In this document: piece after piece, positions 8,400-18,260 of the stretch | How the letters are laid out: each line of letters begins with the position of its first letter | Numbering within the stretch: position 1 is the first letter of the stretch | Source: Gammaproteobacteria bacterium | Lineage (GTDB): Bacteria; Pseudomonadota; Gammaproteobacteria; Xanthomonadales; Rhodanobacteraceae | Direction: 5' to 3' | DNA length: 64,000 bases | Assembly (NCBI GenBank): GCA_004295005.1 | Contig: SHNG01000059.1 | Coordinates: forward strand, 1 to 64,000 | Position numbers and translations under genes: made by a program | The notes under the pieces: generated by a model | What the model saw: only the letters and a program-made list of their open reading frames with translations | What the model was told of the DNA's origin: nothing | Databases searched by the model: none

Positions 8400-10044
8400 G
8401 ACTAGCCATCATCTGGCGGCCGAGCGCAGTGACATCGAGGTCATTCCCGTTTGTGTCGGATCGGTGCCGCAGTGTCCGAAGGTCAATCAGTATCTGAGAG
8501 GTTTGATTGAAGCGAGGGGTGGTTCGCGTTGGCAAGGGCGTTTCATCGGTAATTTCCAAACCAAGCTCGCCGGGACGAAAGCGGAATGTCGAACGACCGG
8601 TTTGACGAAGCTTGCGCAGAGCCACCGACAAGTGGGCGCTCAGACACCAGGCGATGGCATCCTCAAGAACGGCCCTGACCGAGCAGCTTGACCAGCGCCG
8701 TGCGCGCTGTCTGAGCGTTTGCAGGTTGATCGGATAATTGCGCAGCTCGTCGGCGGTAATGGCCAGGCCGCCATAGGCGGGCCGGTCTGTATTGTCTCTC
8801 GCAATAAGCAACGCGATCATCTCGAACGCGGTTATCAGCCGATCCGAGTCTGATGCGCCCGACCGCCACTGGCTCATCAGCTGATTGCAGAGCTCGTGCT
8901 CATGGCGGGGATTGAGCCAATCGCCAATCGCCGGTGCCGATGCCTGGAGTCTGCCAATCACTTCGCTGAACTGCTCCACTCCAAATGCCGAAACCAGCGC
9001 ATCCCCCAGCTCGCCCTGGCTCACGTCGGTGGCCAGCGCCTCTATCGACGCGTAACGAGGCCGGCCGCTGGCTTGTCTAAAGGCGAGCTGATCAAGTGCT
9101 GACGCGAACAAGCCAAGAAATCCGACCGACAGCATGTCGTTGGTTTCGTACAACCCCCATAGCGCCCGGGTGGGCTGCAGCGAGGCTGGGAGATGCCACG
9201 GCGCAGCATTTGGCAAGCTGTTGGCGTAAATGGCGCCTCTAAAGGCCGCTATATCGAACTCCGCACTCGCTTTCGACAGCGCGTCTGCCAGGTAGAGCGA
9301 CATTCCCAACGAGAGTCGTCGCTGCTGGCCAGTTACTGCAAACGGTTCGACTTCGGCAAAAAAGAGATTCAAGAGCATGGTGTGTTCTTCCGAATCCTGC
9401 TGCAAACCGCATGGGCAAAATGAGTGCAGCGCATCCAGGTCGTCCGCCGTAACGCGCCCAGACTCCACCAACGACCAAAACCTATCCGCCAGGACCCCCT
9501 TACCTACGGCATCAGCCAACGGTTCACCAAGCTCCTGGGTATATTTGACCCAATGTTGTGTGGACGAATCCAGCAGCCCAAGCTCGGCCAGGACGCCCAT
9601 GTAATACTGCCCGAGGCCACCCAGTCGGTTCTTGAAGTAACGAGTAGGAACCTCTTCGGTGGTCGTGAATTCTTCCAGGACGATTGCGCCGGCGGCTTCC
9701 AGTCTCGCCATGGCGGCCGACATCTGAGTACGCCCAACCATGGCAGCACCGTGCCAGCCATCCGGTTCGTCCAGCAATCGTGCGTGGTGATCCGCAATCA
9801 GTGTCAACAGAAAGTCCGCGCGCCGAAACAGCCTCACAAACTCGGCAGCATCGGCCTCTGGGAAACGCCGGTCAAACGAGCAGACCAACCATGGGTAAAG
9901 GGCGTAGTAGCGAGCCCGGTCCGTAACGTTGGTGATTCCAGGGACTAGCTGGGAATAAATAAGCTGACAAGGGGCCTGCGTGCCTAGATGATCGATGCCG
10001 CCAATCGTGGTCGGGTGCGCAAGCCAGTCCGTTGTAACCTTCAT
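8389..10044 (-). CDS. Uncharacterised 551-residue partner of the PLD-like protein
   Basis: A 551-residue soluble protein of unknown family. The N-terminus (GGIDHLGTQAPCQLIYSQL, then a Tyr/Trp-rich segment RYYALYPWLV) looks conserved. A CPCG motif (about residue 210) followed by EEHTMLL could bind metal. The remainder is predicted largely helical with many Arg and Leu. It begins at 10044, heads the operon, and overlaps the PLD-like gene by 11 nt. It could sense or assemble with the nuclease, but nothing in the sequence names a function. The stop lies inside the start region of the PLD-like gene, so translation is probably coupled. Confidence 0.6.
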   Translation of the reverse strand: MKVTTDWLAHPTTIGGIDHLGTQAPCQLIYSQLVPGITNVTDRARYYALYPWLVCSFDRRFPEADAAEFVRLFRRADFLLTLIADHHARLLDEPDGWHGAAMVGRTQMSAAMARLEAAGAIVLEEFTTTEEVPTRYFKNRLGGLGQYYMGVLAELGLLDSSTQHWVKYTQELGEPLADAVGKGVLADRFWSLVESGRVTADDLDALHSFCPCGLQQDSEEHTMLLNLFFAEVEPFAVTGQQRRLSLGMSLYLADALSKASAEFDIAAFRGAIYANSLPNAAPWHLPASLQPTRALWGLYETNDMLSVGFLGLFASALDQLAFRQASGRPRYASIEALATDVSQGELGDALVSAFGVEQFSEVIGRLQASAPAIGDWLNPRHEHELCNQLMSQWRSGASDSDRLITAFEMIALLIARDNTDRPAYGGLAITADELRNYPINLQTLRQRARRWSSCSVRAVLEDAIAWCLSAHLSVALRKLRQTGRSTFRFRPGELGLEITDETPLPTRTTPRFNQTSQILIDLRTLRHRSDTNGNDLDVTALGRQMMASHGQ

Positions 10045-10173
10045 GCGTCAATCCCTTGCATCGCGGGCTCTTGAATATAGCCTCTACACACGACCGCGAT
10101 CCATTTGGTCGCCCGCACTCACTGCGACATACTCCAGAACCATACGGACAACATCCCTCAGGGACCCCCTCGA

Positions 10174-10287
10174 ATGACCCAAAAGCTCAACCTCGGCCAG
10201 CTTTCCAGCCTGCTGTTTCGCGCTTGCGATGACCTGCGCGGCAACATGGATGCTTCGGAGTACAAGGAATATATCTTCGGCATGCTG
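10174..10287 (+). pseudogene. hsdM: 5' stump of a type I restriction methyltransferase gene (hsdM)
   Basis: From the ATG at 10174 the frame encodes about 38 residues typical of the HsdM N-terminal domain: [20 protein letters not shown], then [10 protein letters not shown]. In intact HsdM this continues FLKRLSDEF; here similarity stops after FGML (10287). The frame runs on only as antisense of the large recombinase gene, whose stop codon is at 10297-10299. No later part of hsdM, hsdS or hsdR occurs in the window. The gene is therefore broken at a sharp junction with the recombinase element and cannot make an active methyltransferase. Confidence 0.75.
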
Positions 10288-10296
10288 TCGCGACTC

Positions 10297-13200
10297 CTAA
10301 CCATCGCCGCGCGATTTACTTTCCGGTTTCAGCGCTATCTTCACGCACAATGCGTAGAAGCAGCCGACGCGCCAACCGTATGCAAGCCGGAATCCTTCTT
10401 GATCGGGTTTCTGTTTCGCAGATGCGCGTGGTTCTTGGACGACGTGGATTTCTATTCTTCCACCCGGGTGAGTTCGGTCGCAGCGCGTGACTGGAAGTTC
10501 GCCAGGTGCGAGCTTGACCGATTTTGCGGAAACACTTCCGGCATTCGCAACACTGTGAACCCACAGCTTTCTCGCGGCCACCGACTTCGGCACCGATTTC
10601 AGCAACGAGTGGATCTCAATACGAATCCTGCGTTTCGGGATTCCGAGCTCCCCGAGGACATTGGTTAGTCGGACGACATCGTCGAGACTGCGTGCGCTCA
10701 CAATTGGGTCGGTGTGGGAAGTGCGTCGGAGCAGGAATGCCAATTCTTCTCCGGTGGCAATCGATTCGGGCAACATCGCACGACGATAAGCTTCATGCGC
10801 ATCGCGACGTTCAGTCCTCTCTCTTGGAATAGCGGGGCCAAAGCCATCCAGTTGGGGGAGATTCGCAAGTCGAGGTTGTGGGCGCTTGGGTTGCGGGGCC
10901 ATCAAGCGGGGACGTCGGGATTCCACGTTTCTCGCCGATGTCGTCACTCTCGCGATGGATTGAGCGGCGTTGCGCAAGCTCTCGGACAATCGGCGATCGA
11001 TTCCGCTAATGTGTTCGCGTGCCGCTTTACTCATGCTCTGACCTTCCAGAGCAAGAATGTTGTAGACGCCTTCAAATGTGAGGCGTTCGAGCAGACTGCG
11101 CACATCGACGGGAACATCGATTTTCGTGGGTATCACTTTCGCCGGTTTGCCAGAGGGGGGTTTGATGGTTTTGAAAGCAGCCATCATCCTCCGCGGCGTA
11201 TCCATGTATGCCTTCACTTTTTCACCCGAGCGTGCCTTCTGGCGCGAGTGTCGAACCATGAGTGCGTCGACACCGATACTCTCCAGTGACGCCCAGACAG
11301 CCAAGGGGAAAGTACCTGCCAAGTCTTGCAAGTACAGCCCGGCAATCCAGTCCTGATGATGCACATAGGTATGCATCGTTTCGGTTGGGTCAATGTGTCC
11401 GGCAATCGTGGAAACCAGATAGGCAGCTTCCCGCGGCAACGAAGGTGCTTTGAACATGCGCTTGATCAGTGCTTTCCACAACGGAGCGTCAAGCAGCCAC
11501 GGACAGTCGATCGGGATCACCGAAACTCGCTGAATTTCGGCGGTGAACAAACGCACAAACAAGTTCGAGATCATGGAGTGGCGAAGGGTGTGCAGGACAA
11601 TCGTGTTGTCATTGCAGACGTGACGAAGCAACTTGACCAGTACATCAATTTCGCGATCATGGAGCCGCTGGGTCTCTTGTCCCTGTAGGCAGAACATGAG
11701 CGCATGGGACGCGTGGTTCTTGCCCGCACCAGTCTTTCGAAACCGCTTCCATTCAAGAACCTCCTCCAATTCCTCCGGTGTCAACAGATGAGCCAGCGGC
11801 AATCGACGCACCGATCCGGTGGTTTTCACTCGGGCTTTTGGATGGCTGTGGATCCACGCAAGTGGCCGCGGACTGAGCGTCCCAGTCAGTGACTCATCGT
11901 GGATATCGCCAAGGCGCAAATAGGCAAGTTCCTTTCTTCGCAATCCCAATCGGTATCCAAGAATGAGCATCACCCGCAACATGTCGCGGCCGTACGTGTC
12001 CGGTTGCGAGCGCGAGATCAGGTCAAGGGTGCGCTCGTATTCATGTTCGCTGATGCCACTGGCACGGACGACGGTATGGTCAGCGACCAAACCGTCGATC
12101 GTCACGGGCGGAACGTCACGTGTCATCACAAGAAACGAATGGAAATTTCGCAGGTTCCATGATCCAAGGACTCGCTCCTTAGATGAAATAATGTTGGCGA
12201 GAACTTGTTTGTATCTCTCCTCCAGTTCGCTGGTTGAAACCCTATTCGAATCCAACTCGGCAGTCGCTGTAGCCGCGGCAGGATGCAATATCTCTTCGGC
12301 GACAAACGTAGCAGGATCCAGCTCACCCATCGCAGCAATCAGCGCTGGGGCGAAGGAGTTGAGATATCTATAAACACTTTGTGGTTGCGATGAACCGGCT
12401 TGCACGCGCCATTCAGTCCAGTCGACTAGTGCACTGAGCATCGGGCCGCAAGGTCCAATGTGCTCCCGAAGCTGATTGATTTCGGACAAAGCGCTTGTCT
12501 TTTTCCGATATGTTTTTTCGTCCTCCTTCAATGCCTTCTTCAACAGATTTAGCGTCGCAAGGTCGTCGCTGGAGTCCGCGCGATACTTGCTTGGCGCCTT
12601 GTCCGGGATCTCGGGAAGGGCAGAAGCCTTTTCTTCCTCTTCCTTCTCAAATTTTTCCGTCGAAGGCGGGTGCATTTGCCAATCCGCAATCAAGCGCCAC
12701 CACGCATGAGAAGTGAGCGATTGCCCATGATCGTCAGACGCGAGGAAATCGACTAGAACGCCGGGTATCAGTAGTCGAAGTCGCGTTTGCGCATCGTCCA
12801 ATAGCCCGTGGAGTAATTTCTCGCCTGAGAGAAGTGGCTTTACGTCCAAACGCTTGAACAGCGCGCGGACCAAGGTGGCCGGGTTGCCGCCTATGCCTTG
12901 GGGCCATACGAGAGAAGCCGAATGCCATCGCCCGATCAAACAACGACTGATCGGATCGGGGAACCAACGTCGTATCCGGACGAAATACTCCTCGGAACCT
13001 TTCGGTAGCTCCAGATCGATCCAGAAGAGATCGCCATGCCGCTGCAGATTGGCAATTCGCAACGGGCAGAAGATTCCTACAAGAGTGGGATGAAGAAGGC
13101 CACCGAAAGTGACGGCCGAGAACACCAATCGAGCGGCGGCGATCTGGGCATCGACATCAGGATGCGCTTGGAGATCCGCCATGAATGACTCAATCGTTCG

Positions 13201-13569
13201 TGAGAACGCCGGCACGCGGGAGAAACTGGTTGGCGCGAACGGCGACCGAGCACGTTTGAGGACGATCTCGAGGGGAGGAAGCTCGACTACGCCCCCCGTT
13301 TCCTTCTGTAACTTTGAAAGGATCAGCCGCAATGTTTGCCTGATCGACTTGCCCTGGCGTCCCGTATCGAGGCTCTCCAGGTCGAACATGATTTCGGCTA
13401 ATGTCTCTTTGTCCAGGCTCGCTCCTGTTTCTTTGCACTCAAGGCTGGGAGCATGGTTGGCAATGACTTGCCTGATTTTTCGCTCCAACTGCTCAACGTC
13501 TTTCGCGCGAGCGCGCTGACGCTGGGCAATGGCAGGCGTCAGCTTCTCAGGCCGCGAAGGACTGTCCAT
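10297..13569 (-). CDS. Giant tyrosine recombinase-like protein (1090 aa)
   Basis: A 1090-residue protein with a complete-looking tyrosine recombinase site: R544 in [10 protein letters not shown], a candidate Lys near 578-582, H660-x-x-R663 in LHTLRHS, H725 in IAGHIDP, and Tyr735 in MHTYVHH. The catalytic region sits in the middle, with a 500-residue N-terminal part of unknown fold (an acidic coiled segment near 305-350) and a 350-residue C-terminal tail. Typical integrases are 300-450 residues. Its start overlaps the 3' end of the other large recombinase by 31 nt, so they are co-translated. Its stop is about 10 bp from the hsdM break, suggesting that it marks the edge of a mobile element like the multi-recombinase Tn554 or RIT elements. 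Confidence 0.75.
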   Translation of the reverse strand: MDSPSRPEKLTPAIAQRQRARAKDVEQLERKIRQVIANHAPSLECKETGASLDKETLAEIMFDLESLDTGRQGKSIRQTLRLILSKLQKETGGVVELPPLEIVLKRARSPFAPTSFSRVPAFSRTIESFMADLQAHPDVDAQIAAARLVFSAVTFGGLLHPTLVGIFCPLRIANLQRHGDLFWIDLELPKGSEEYFVRIRRWFPDPISRCLIGRWHSASLVWPQGIGGNPATLVRALFKRLDVKPLLSGEKLLHGLLDDAQTRLRLLIPGVLVDFLASDDHGQSLTSHAWWRLIADWQMHPPSTEKFEKEEEEKASALPEIPDKAPSKYRADSSDDLATLNLLKKALKEDEKTYRKKTSALSEINQLREHIGPCGPMLSALVDWTEWRVQAGSSQPQSVYRYLNSFAPALIAAMGELDPATFVAEEILHPAAATATAELDSNRVSTSELEERYKQVLANIISSKERVLGSWNLRNFHSFLVMTRDVPPVTIDGLVADHTVVRASGISEHEYERTLDLISRSQPDTYGRDMLRVMLILGYRLGLRRKELAYLRLGDIHDESLTGTLSPRPLAWIHSHPKARVKTTGSVRRLPLAHLLTPEELEEVLEWKRFRKTGAGKNHASHALMFCLQGQETQRLHDREIDVLVKLLRHVCNDNTIVLHTLRHSMISNLFVRLFTAEIQRVSVIPIDCPWLLDAPLWKALIKRMFKAPSLPREAAYLVSTIAGHIDPTETMHTYVHHQDWIAGLYLQDLAGTFPLAVWASLESIGVDALMVRHSRQKARSGEKVKAYMDTPRRMMAAFKTIKPPSGKPAKVIPTKIDVPVDVRSLLERLTFEGVYNILALEGQSMSKAAREHISGIDRRLSESLRNAAQSIARVTTSARNVESRRPRLMAPQPKRPQPRLANLPQLDGFGPAIPRERTERRDAHEAYRRAMLPESIATGEELAFLLRRTSHTDPIVSARSLDDVVRLTNVLGELGIPKRRIRIEIHSLLKSVPKSVAARKLWVHSVANAGSVSAKSVKLAPGELPVTRCDRTHPGGRIEIHVVQEPRASAKQKPDQEGFRLAYGWRVGCFYALCVKIALKPESKSRGDG

Positions 13570-16001
13570 CCCGCTTGCTCCGAAAGATGTTGGAGTGGCA
13601 CCTCTAGATCGCTGCGCAATCGAGCCGCCGAGTAGCAGCTATGCGCACCATACGGCTCTTCCCCACGCGCTCCATGACCGAGCAATGCGTCAATGGTCTG
13701 AGCCGGGACACCGAGCTCGCGGAGGCGGGTCCGCAGGTAGTGACGCTGCGCATTCATCGGATAGACATGGCCTTGCGGTACCTGTTGTCTCAGCATTTCA
13801 ACTCGTACGGCGGTGGGCGCATCGTCTTCATCAATGAAAAAGAGCGTGTTGCCGCGGGAGGCCAGATTTTCGAATACCTTCTTATCCGTATCCTTGCCCG
13901 TTTTCTTGTACGAATTTTTGAACTCGACAAGATGCTCGAGGTAGGCAGCGATTTGTCGTTGTGCAATGGGTGGCACCCACACAAGCCTCGACGCGTAATA
14001 GCTGTCGGTATTCTTGTCTGACACGCTGAGCATTCCGCTTGCGTGGTCGTAAAGTCCTAGCTCGACGGGGTCGGTTACTGCGCGGATACCTGTGTGCCAC
14101 ATGACCATCTGGCAGGTATAGGCGACGATGGCGTTGTGAACCTGCCGCGTGCGTGCTCTATCGCGGCGTCCTGTCAAGATCGCTCGGCAGTGATGGATCA
14201 CTGCTTCGACCATGGCAGCCACCCCGCGATCCGTTGGGCAGCATCGGCTACCGATATAGGGGCCTGGTGATTTGGGCCACGGGAGCGAGTCCTCATGCGC
14301 GGGCGCACCATCCTGTACTGATAACCCCATCCCCTTGTAGACGCCCAGCCAAATCGAATGATGACTCCTGACTAGATGAGCGACCGTCGGCGCGTAATAG
14401 TAGAGTCGCGCATCCGCCTTGCCACCGAAAAGTAGCGCAACGTCCGCACGATCCCCGCTGGTGGCGAACAACTGACGTGGCTGAAATTGGGAAATTCGGC
14501 TGGGAGTCAGCCGAGACCCGAATCGGTCATTGACGGCACTAACGAACAGGCCCGCTTGCCCAACACATTCCGGATCGTTGAACGGGCTGCCTCCGATATG
14601 CTTTCCGGCGAACTCCATTAGCATTTGAATCCAGGCAAGTTCTCGCGGAAGTTTCAGTATTAGTTGCTCGGCCACAGGCCGGTAGTGCTCTTGGTCTGCG
14701 CTTGTTGGCACGAACCCATCGACCAGTTGTGGTCCTGGGATCACGAGGACTCCGTCTGACACGACCAGATAGTGCGCGTCTGGAGGCTCGGGGACCTGTG
14801 CCAACTGCTCTACAATTTTCAAATCCGATAGGCCGTCGGCTGACAGCCCGGTAATCAGCATGGCAGCGGCGACAATCGCGCCTTGCGATACTCCTTCCGA
14901 AGGCTGTCGGAAGGCTCTGCTGCGCAACCCGGTGGCATAGCGTTCCGCCGCCTCAAGATCGATCAGTTGCAGTCGATCGCCAGCTAACATCAAGGACTGA
15001 GCGGACGTGGCAATCGCTCGAGCCGCAAACTTCGCCCGCGAGATTACTTGCCTTGAACTCACAAAGTGGGCGGGGACATTCAGTGGGACATTGACCGCTA
15101 CGGTGGAGCGGCGCGGCGACTCCGCGCTTGATGCTGCAGCTTCGGAGACTTCGTCGGCGCTTGGCAGGCCCTCTGTTGCGTTTTCCCGGATCCAATGCTC
15201 TGCCACCAAGTCGTCAACTTCTGCGACTCGGCGTACTGCTGGTGATCGTTTTGGTCGGCCCCCAGATTTGTCTCTAGGAGGAGGTTTTTCCGGCTCCCCG
15301 CGTTCCGGCTCAGGGACATCCGGCTCAGGAACATCCGGCCCCACCGGCGGTTGCGGGTGACTCTTCCTCTCAACGCCATCGCGAGGCATACGTCCTTCAA
15401 ACGCGTCTCTGAGAAAAACACGGATTTTCAGAAGGACAGTAGCCTGGCCAGCGGTGAATACCAGTGGGCGGCTCCCGACGGCCTCAATTGCTTTGAGCAC
15501 ACCCCGACCGGATTTGACCTGAGCCAAGGCTTGGATGAATTCGGGGTGGGTATGAGTATTCGATCCGATCTGTCGGACGGCACGGCAAGCCAGCCGCATG
15601 GATGAGACGAACGCGCCGACACCTATGTCCTTATAAAGAATAGCCGCCGCTAGGAGAACCGCTGCCTGCGCAACACGCCCTGCTGCCTCTGTCGCAGGTA
15701 CCGGTTGCATACAGAGTGCGTAATACAGCGGAAGATCATTGGACATTCCGCCGCCGAGTATGAAGCCGGGGCGAGGCGGAGATAGCTCCTCGATGGGACG
15801 CCCCAGTCGGAGAGCTTCCCGCAAAAAATCGGGGGTGTCTGGCCAGCTGATCAGCAAAGGGGCGATTCGAGCCAGGGAGCATTCGATGGCCGAATCCCCG
15901 TCCGTGAATTCTCCAAACGGCAGAGGCTCATCTGGATCGTCGTCATCTGCCAGGCCTCGAATCAACCGAGCTAGCGCTGAATACCTCGTTCGTTCCGTCA
16001 T
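13539..16001 (-). CDS. Large tyrosine recombinase-like protein (820 aa), first of the pair
   Basis: An 820-residue protein whose C-terminal third carries the full catalytic set: R640 in WHTGIR, K663 in SDKNTDS, H754-x-x-R757 in RHYLRTRL, H776 in LLGHG and Tyr790 in HSCYSA. The first 600 residues are unrecognised, with a Pro/Glu-rich linker (about 215-245) made of near repeats of PEPDVPEPE. The ATG at 16001 is preferred; a TTG seven codons upstream is possible. It leads the operon with the 1090-residue recombinase (31-nt overlap). The two are distinct in sequence and probably act together on one element, by analogy with TnpA/TnpB of Tn554. Confidence 0.75.
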   Translation of the reverse strand: MTERTRYSALARLIRGLADDDDPDEPLPFGEFTDGDSAIECSLARIAPLLISWPDTPDFLREALRLGRPIEELSPPRPGFILGGGMSNDLPLYYALCMQPVPATEAAGRVAQAAVLLAAAILYKDIGVGAFVSSMRLACRAVRQIGSNTHTHPEFIQALAQVKSGRGVLKAIEAVGSRPLVFTAGQATVLLKIRVFLRDAFEGRMPRDGVERKSHPQPPVGPDVPEPDVPEPERGEPEKPPPRDKSGGRPKRSPAVRRVAEVDDLVAEHWIRENATEGLPSADEVSEAAASSAESPRRSTVAVNVPLNVPAHFVSSRQVISRAKFAARAIATSAQSLMLAGDRLQLIDLEAAERYATGLRSRAFRQPSEGVSQGAIVAAAMLITGLSADGLSDLKIVEQLAQVPEPPDAHYLVVSDGVLVIPGPQLVDGFVPTSADQEHYRPVAEQLILKLPRELAWIQMLMEFAGKHIGGSPFNDPECVGQAGLFVSAVNDRFGSRLTPSRISQFQPRQLFATSGDRADVALLFGGKADARLYYYAPTVAHLVRSHHSIWLGVYKGMGLSVQDGAPAHEDSLPWPKSPGPYIGSRCCPTDRGVAAMVEAVIHHCRAILTGRRDRARTRQVHNAIVAYTCQMVMWHTGIRAVTDPVELGLYDHASGMLSVSDKNTDSYYASRLVWVPPIAQRQIAAYLEHLVEFKNSYKKTGKDTDKKVFENLASRGNTLFFIDEDDAPTAVRVEMLRQQVPQGHVYPMNAQRHYLRTRLRELGVPAQTIDALLGHGARGEEPYGAHSCYSAARLRSDLEVPLQHLSEQAGWTVLRGLRS

Positions 16002-16354
16002 GCTGTCTCTACCCGTAGGCAAACGGGCTGGCTGACAACCGCTCTTGGGCTAAATTCATTTCGGCACGCTGACGTAACTTTCGCTCCCCGACACCAATAT
16101 TTGGTTTAAGTCGCGCATTCGTTGACCGCCAAATTTGCCGGATAAACCATCCTTGGAAGGTTCAGATGAGCGACTCGAAGCGGTCCGATACTCAATTAAC
16201 CCTAGGGTACCACCTTATCATCGGGACCTTGGATCCACGCCCATTGATTTTAATCAGCTTCGGCAGATGGATGGATTTTCGTTGGCAAGTGATTGATCTA
16301 GCTGCATAACATCGATTAGCAACTTTCCAGATCTTGCTGGACATTGGCGGGAGT
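16002..16354. other. Gene-free right margin of the island
   Basis: About 350 bp between the recombinase start and the tRNA fragment with no convincing coding frame on either strand. It is more AT-rich than the flanks (for example CCAATATTTGGTTTAAG near 16101). It should hold the promoter of the recombinase operon and the island-side arm of the attachment site, but no specific element can be assigned. Confidence 0.5.
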
Positions 16355-16404
16355 TCGCCCTCCGAAGGCGGTGGTCGGACGTTCGAATCGTCTCGGGCGC
16401 GCCA
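16355..16404 (+). other. 3' half of a tRNA-Arg(CCG) gene: attachment-site scar at island edge
   Basis: These 50 bp fold as the 3' part of a tRNA. The anticodon arm is TCGCC-CTCCGAA-GGCGG with anticodon CCG at 16362-16364. A variable loop TGGTC follows, then the T arm GGACG-TTCGAAT-CGTCT, the acceptor strand CGGGCGC, discriminator G, and encoded CCA. The expected 5' acceptor strand (GCGCCCG) and D arm are absent upstream. The known integration mode of tyrosine integrases leaves such a 3' copy at one island end while rebuilding the whole gene at the other. The intact tRNA-Arg should therefore lie to the left, outside this window, and chromosomal sequence resumes here. Confidence 0.8.
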
Positions 16405-16511
16405 TTTTTCTCCGCACCTGCCGTCGCGAGCCCGCCCATGGGCCGGGTTCGGCAGGCGCGTCGCGGGCCTTTGGATGCAGGCAGCGAAGCGCGTCCCGTA
16501 TCATCGAGCGG

Positions 16512-18008
16512 ATGCGATCGATCAATTCTCCCTCCGCCTTGTTCGCCATCGGCATAGCCGTTCTCTTGGCGTTTGCCTTTCTCGGTTCTCGCGGCATCTG
16601 GGATCCGGATGAGGGCCGCTACACGAATGCGGCGCTCAACATGCTGGAAACGGGTGACTGGGTTCACCCCATGCGCAATGCCTACGTCGGCCACTGGACC
16701 AAACCACCGCTGACCTACTGGGCAATCGCCGCCAGCATCGGCGTGTTCGGCAGCAACCCGTGGGCGGCGCGACTGCCTAGCGCGGTGGCTTATCTCGCAT
16801 GCGTGTGGCTGGTCTGGCGCATGGCCAGACATCTGCTCCCCGGCAGGCAAAACGAAGCGGCACTGATCTACGCCACGTTCCTGCTGCCGTTTGGTGCCGT
16901 GCAGTTGATCACCACCGATTTCCTGCTCGCCGCAGCCTGCAGCGCGGCCATGGCCTGCTGGATTGAATCGCGTTTCTCCGAGACGACGCATGCAGGACGC
17001 TGGCTGCTGGGCATGTGGCTCTGCTTTGCGCTGGCCTTCCTGATCAAGGGCCCGCCATCGCTCTTGTATCTGCTGGTGATTGCGCTGTGCGGAGTGCTCG
17101 TCCCGGGTCCGCGCCCACGCGCTGCGTTTCATGTTTCAGGATTCCTGCTGTTCGCACTCGCCGCCCTGCCTTGGTATGCCATCGTGATTCGTGACACGCC
17201 GGGCCTGCTCGACTACTACCTCGGCGTCGAGCTGATTGATCGGCTGACCGAGCCCGAACTCGCGCGGCACGGCGAGTGGTATGGCTGGATCATGATTTAT
17301 GCACCCACCCTGCTGCTGGGCACCCTGCCCTGGACCCTGGATCTGTGGCGCTGGCTGCTCTCGCTCGGAGCCCGCCTGCGCGGATGGCGTGAACGGCAAG
17401 CGCGCAGCGCGGATGCCGCGGGCGTGATCCTGTTCGTATGGGTGGCGCTACCCCTGCTCGTGTTCTGCCTGTCGCGCTCGCGCATGCCGCTGTACCTGTT
17501 GCCGTTGTTCACGCCATTGGCACTGATTCTCGCGCGCCAGCGGCAAGCCGATGGGCGCAGCTTTCCATCGCTGCGTGTGCTCGGCGGTTGGGTGATGCTG
17601 CTGCTCATCCTGCGCGCCGCAAGTTCCTACTGGCCCACCCACAAGAATGCCGAAGCCTGGGCCGCGGAAATCCGCACGCATGTCGATTTCCCGCTGCACA
17701 AGGTCGTGTTCGTGGAAGACATGGCGCGCTACGGATTGCACCTGCATCTGGGTGTGCAGGTGGAAAAACTTTCGATGCAGCCGGTGGCGGATCGCCGGTT
17801 CGACCCCGAATACGACGGCAATTTCGACGCCCGTCTGGAGGCGAATCCGCTGGCAACCCTGTTCGTGTGCAAGTCCGAACGCTGGAGTGAAGTGCAGGCC
17901 GAGTTCGGCAGGCGCGGCTACCAAACGCAAACCCTGGGCGAGGAATATCAGGAGCGGGTGTTGTTCAAGGCAACGCCAACGGCGCGCATGCGCGACCCGC
18001 ACGGTTAG
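16512..18008 (+). CDS. ArnT/PMT-type glycosyltransferase (GT39-like), inner membrane
   Basis: A 498-residue polytopic membrane protein of the ArnT/dolichol-phosphate-mannose-transferase superfamily. The first periplasmic loop carries WDPDEGRYTNAAL, with the paired acidic residues (DE) that bind the lipid-phosphate sugar donor, followed by HWTKPPLTYW, both typical of ArnT-like enzymes. About ten hydrophobic segments follow, then a 110-residue soluble C-terminal domain. It probably transfers a sugar from an undecaprenyl-phosphate carrier to lipid A or another envelope acceptor; the substrate cannot be read. The ATG at 16512 just before the first membrane helix is chosen, because longer frames would translate the tRNA fragment. 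Confidence 0.8.
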   Translation: MRSINSPSALFAIGIAVLLAFAFLGSRGIWDPDEGRYTNAALNMLETGDWVHPMRNAYVGHWTKPPLTYWAIAASIGVFGSNPWAARLPSAVAYLACVWLVWRMARHLLPGRQNEAALIYATFLLPFGAVQLITTDFLLAAACSAAMACWIESRFSETTHAGRWLLGMWLCFALAFLIKGPPSLLYLLVIALCGVLVPGPRPRAAFHVSGFLLFALAALPWYAIVIRDTPGLLDYYLGVELIDRLTEPELARHGEWYGWIMIYAPTLLLGTLPWTLDLWRWLLSLGARLRGWRERQARSADAAGVILFVWVALPLLVFCLSRSRMPLYLLPLFTPLALILARQRQADGRSFPSLRVLGGWVMLLLILRAASSYWPTHKNAEAWAAEIRTHVDFPLHKVVFVEDMARYGLHLHLGVQVEKLSMQPVADRRFDPEYDGNFDARLEANPLATLFVCKSERWSEVQAEFGRRGYQTQTLGEEYQERVLFKATPTARMRDPHG

Positions 18009-18077
18009 GGAATTCGCAGGCTGGGCAAGCGCAGCGCATCCACCAAGCAGCAGACTGCGGACAGGTTGCATGCGGGC

Positions 18078-18116
18078 CCACCCTCACCCCAACCCTCTCC
18101 CGCCAGCGTGAGAGGG
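18078..18116. repeat. REP-like repeat (CCCTCACCCCAACCCTCTCCC type)
   Basis: An imperfect copy of the repeat that also occurs at 59,321-59,449, with the palindromic core CTCTCCCGCCAGCGTGAGAG. It lies in the 250-bp gap between the glycosyltransferase and the glutamate-synthase-family gene. This type of REP-like sequence is widespread in intergenic regions of Xanthomonadales and other G+C-rich proteobacteria. Confidence 0.6.
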
Positions 18117-18260
18117 AGAATCAGCGAGGTGTGTGGTGGATGCGCTGTGCTTGTCCACCCTGCCAATACTGCCTTTGCAGGAGTACCACATGGTCGACAT
18201 GACACGAATTCGCGGGTTCTCCGTTATTCTCGAATTTCCGATGGCGGGCGGAGATTGCGC

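Noticed and set aside
10297..10668. Continuation of the hsdM frame to 10668 as a novel 187-residue protein
   Set aside because: After FGML the frame is antisense to the recombinase C-terminus and has no HsdM similarity; it is a chance extension.
16300..16404. Complete tRNA-Arg gene
   Set aside because: The 5' acceptor strand and D arm are missing upstream; only the part from the anticodon arm onward matches.
16254..17132. Long minus-strand frame over the glycosyltransferase start and tRNA fragment
   Set aside because: It is antisense to the ArnT-type gene and reads through the tRNA fragment, giving the typical artefact peptide of a reversed tRNA.
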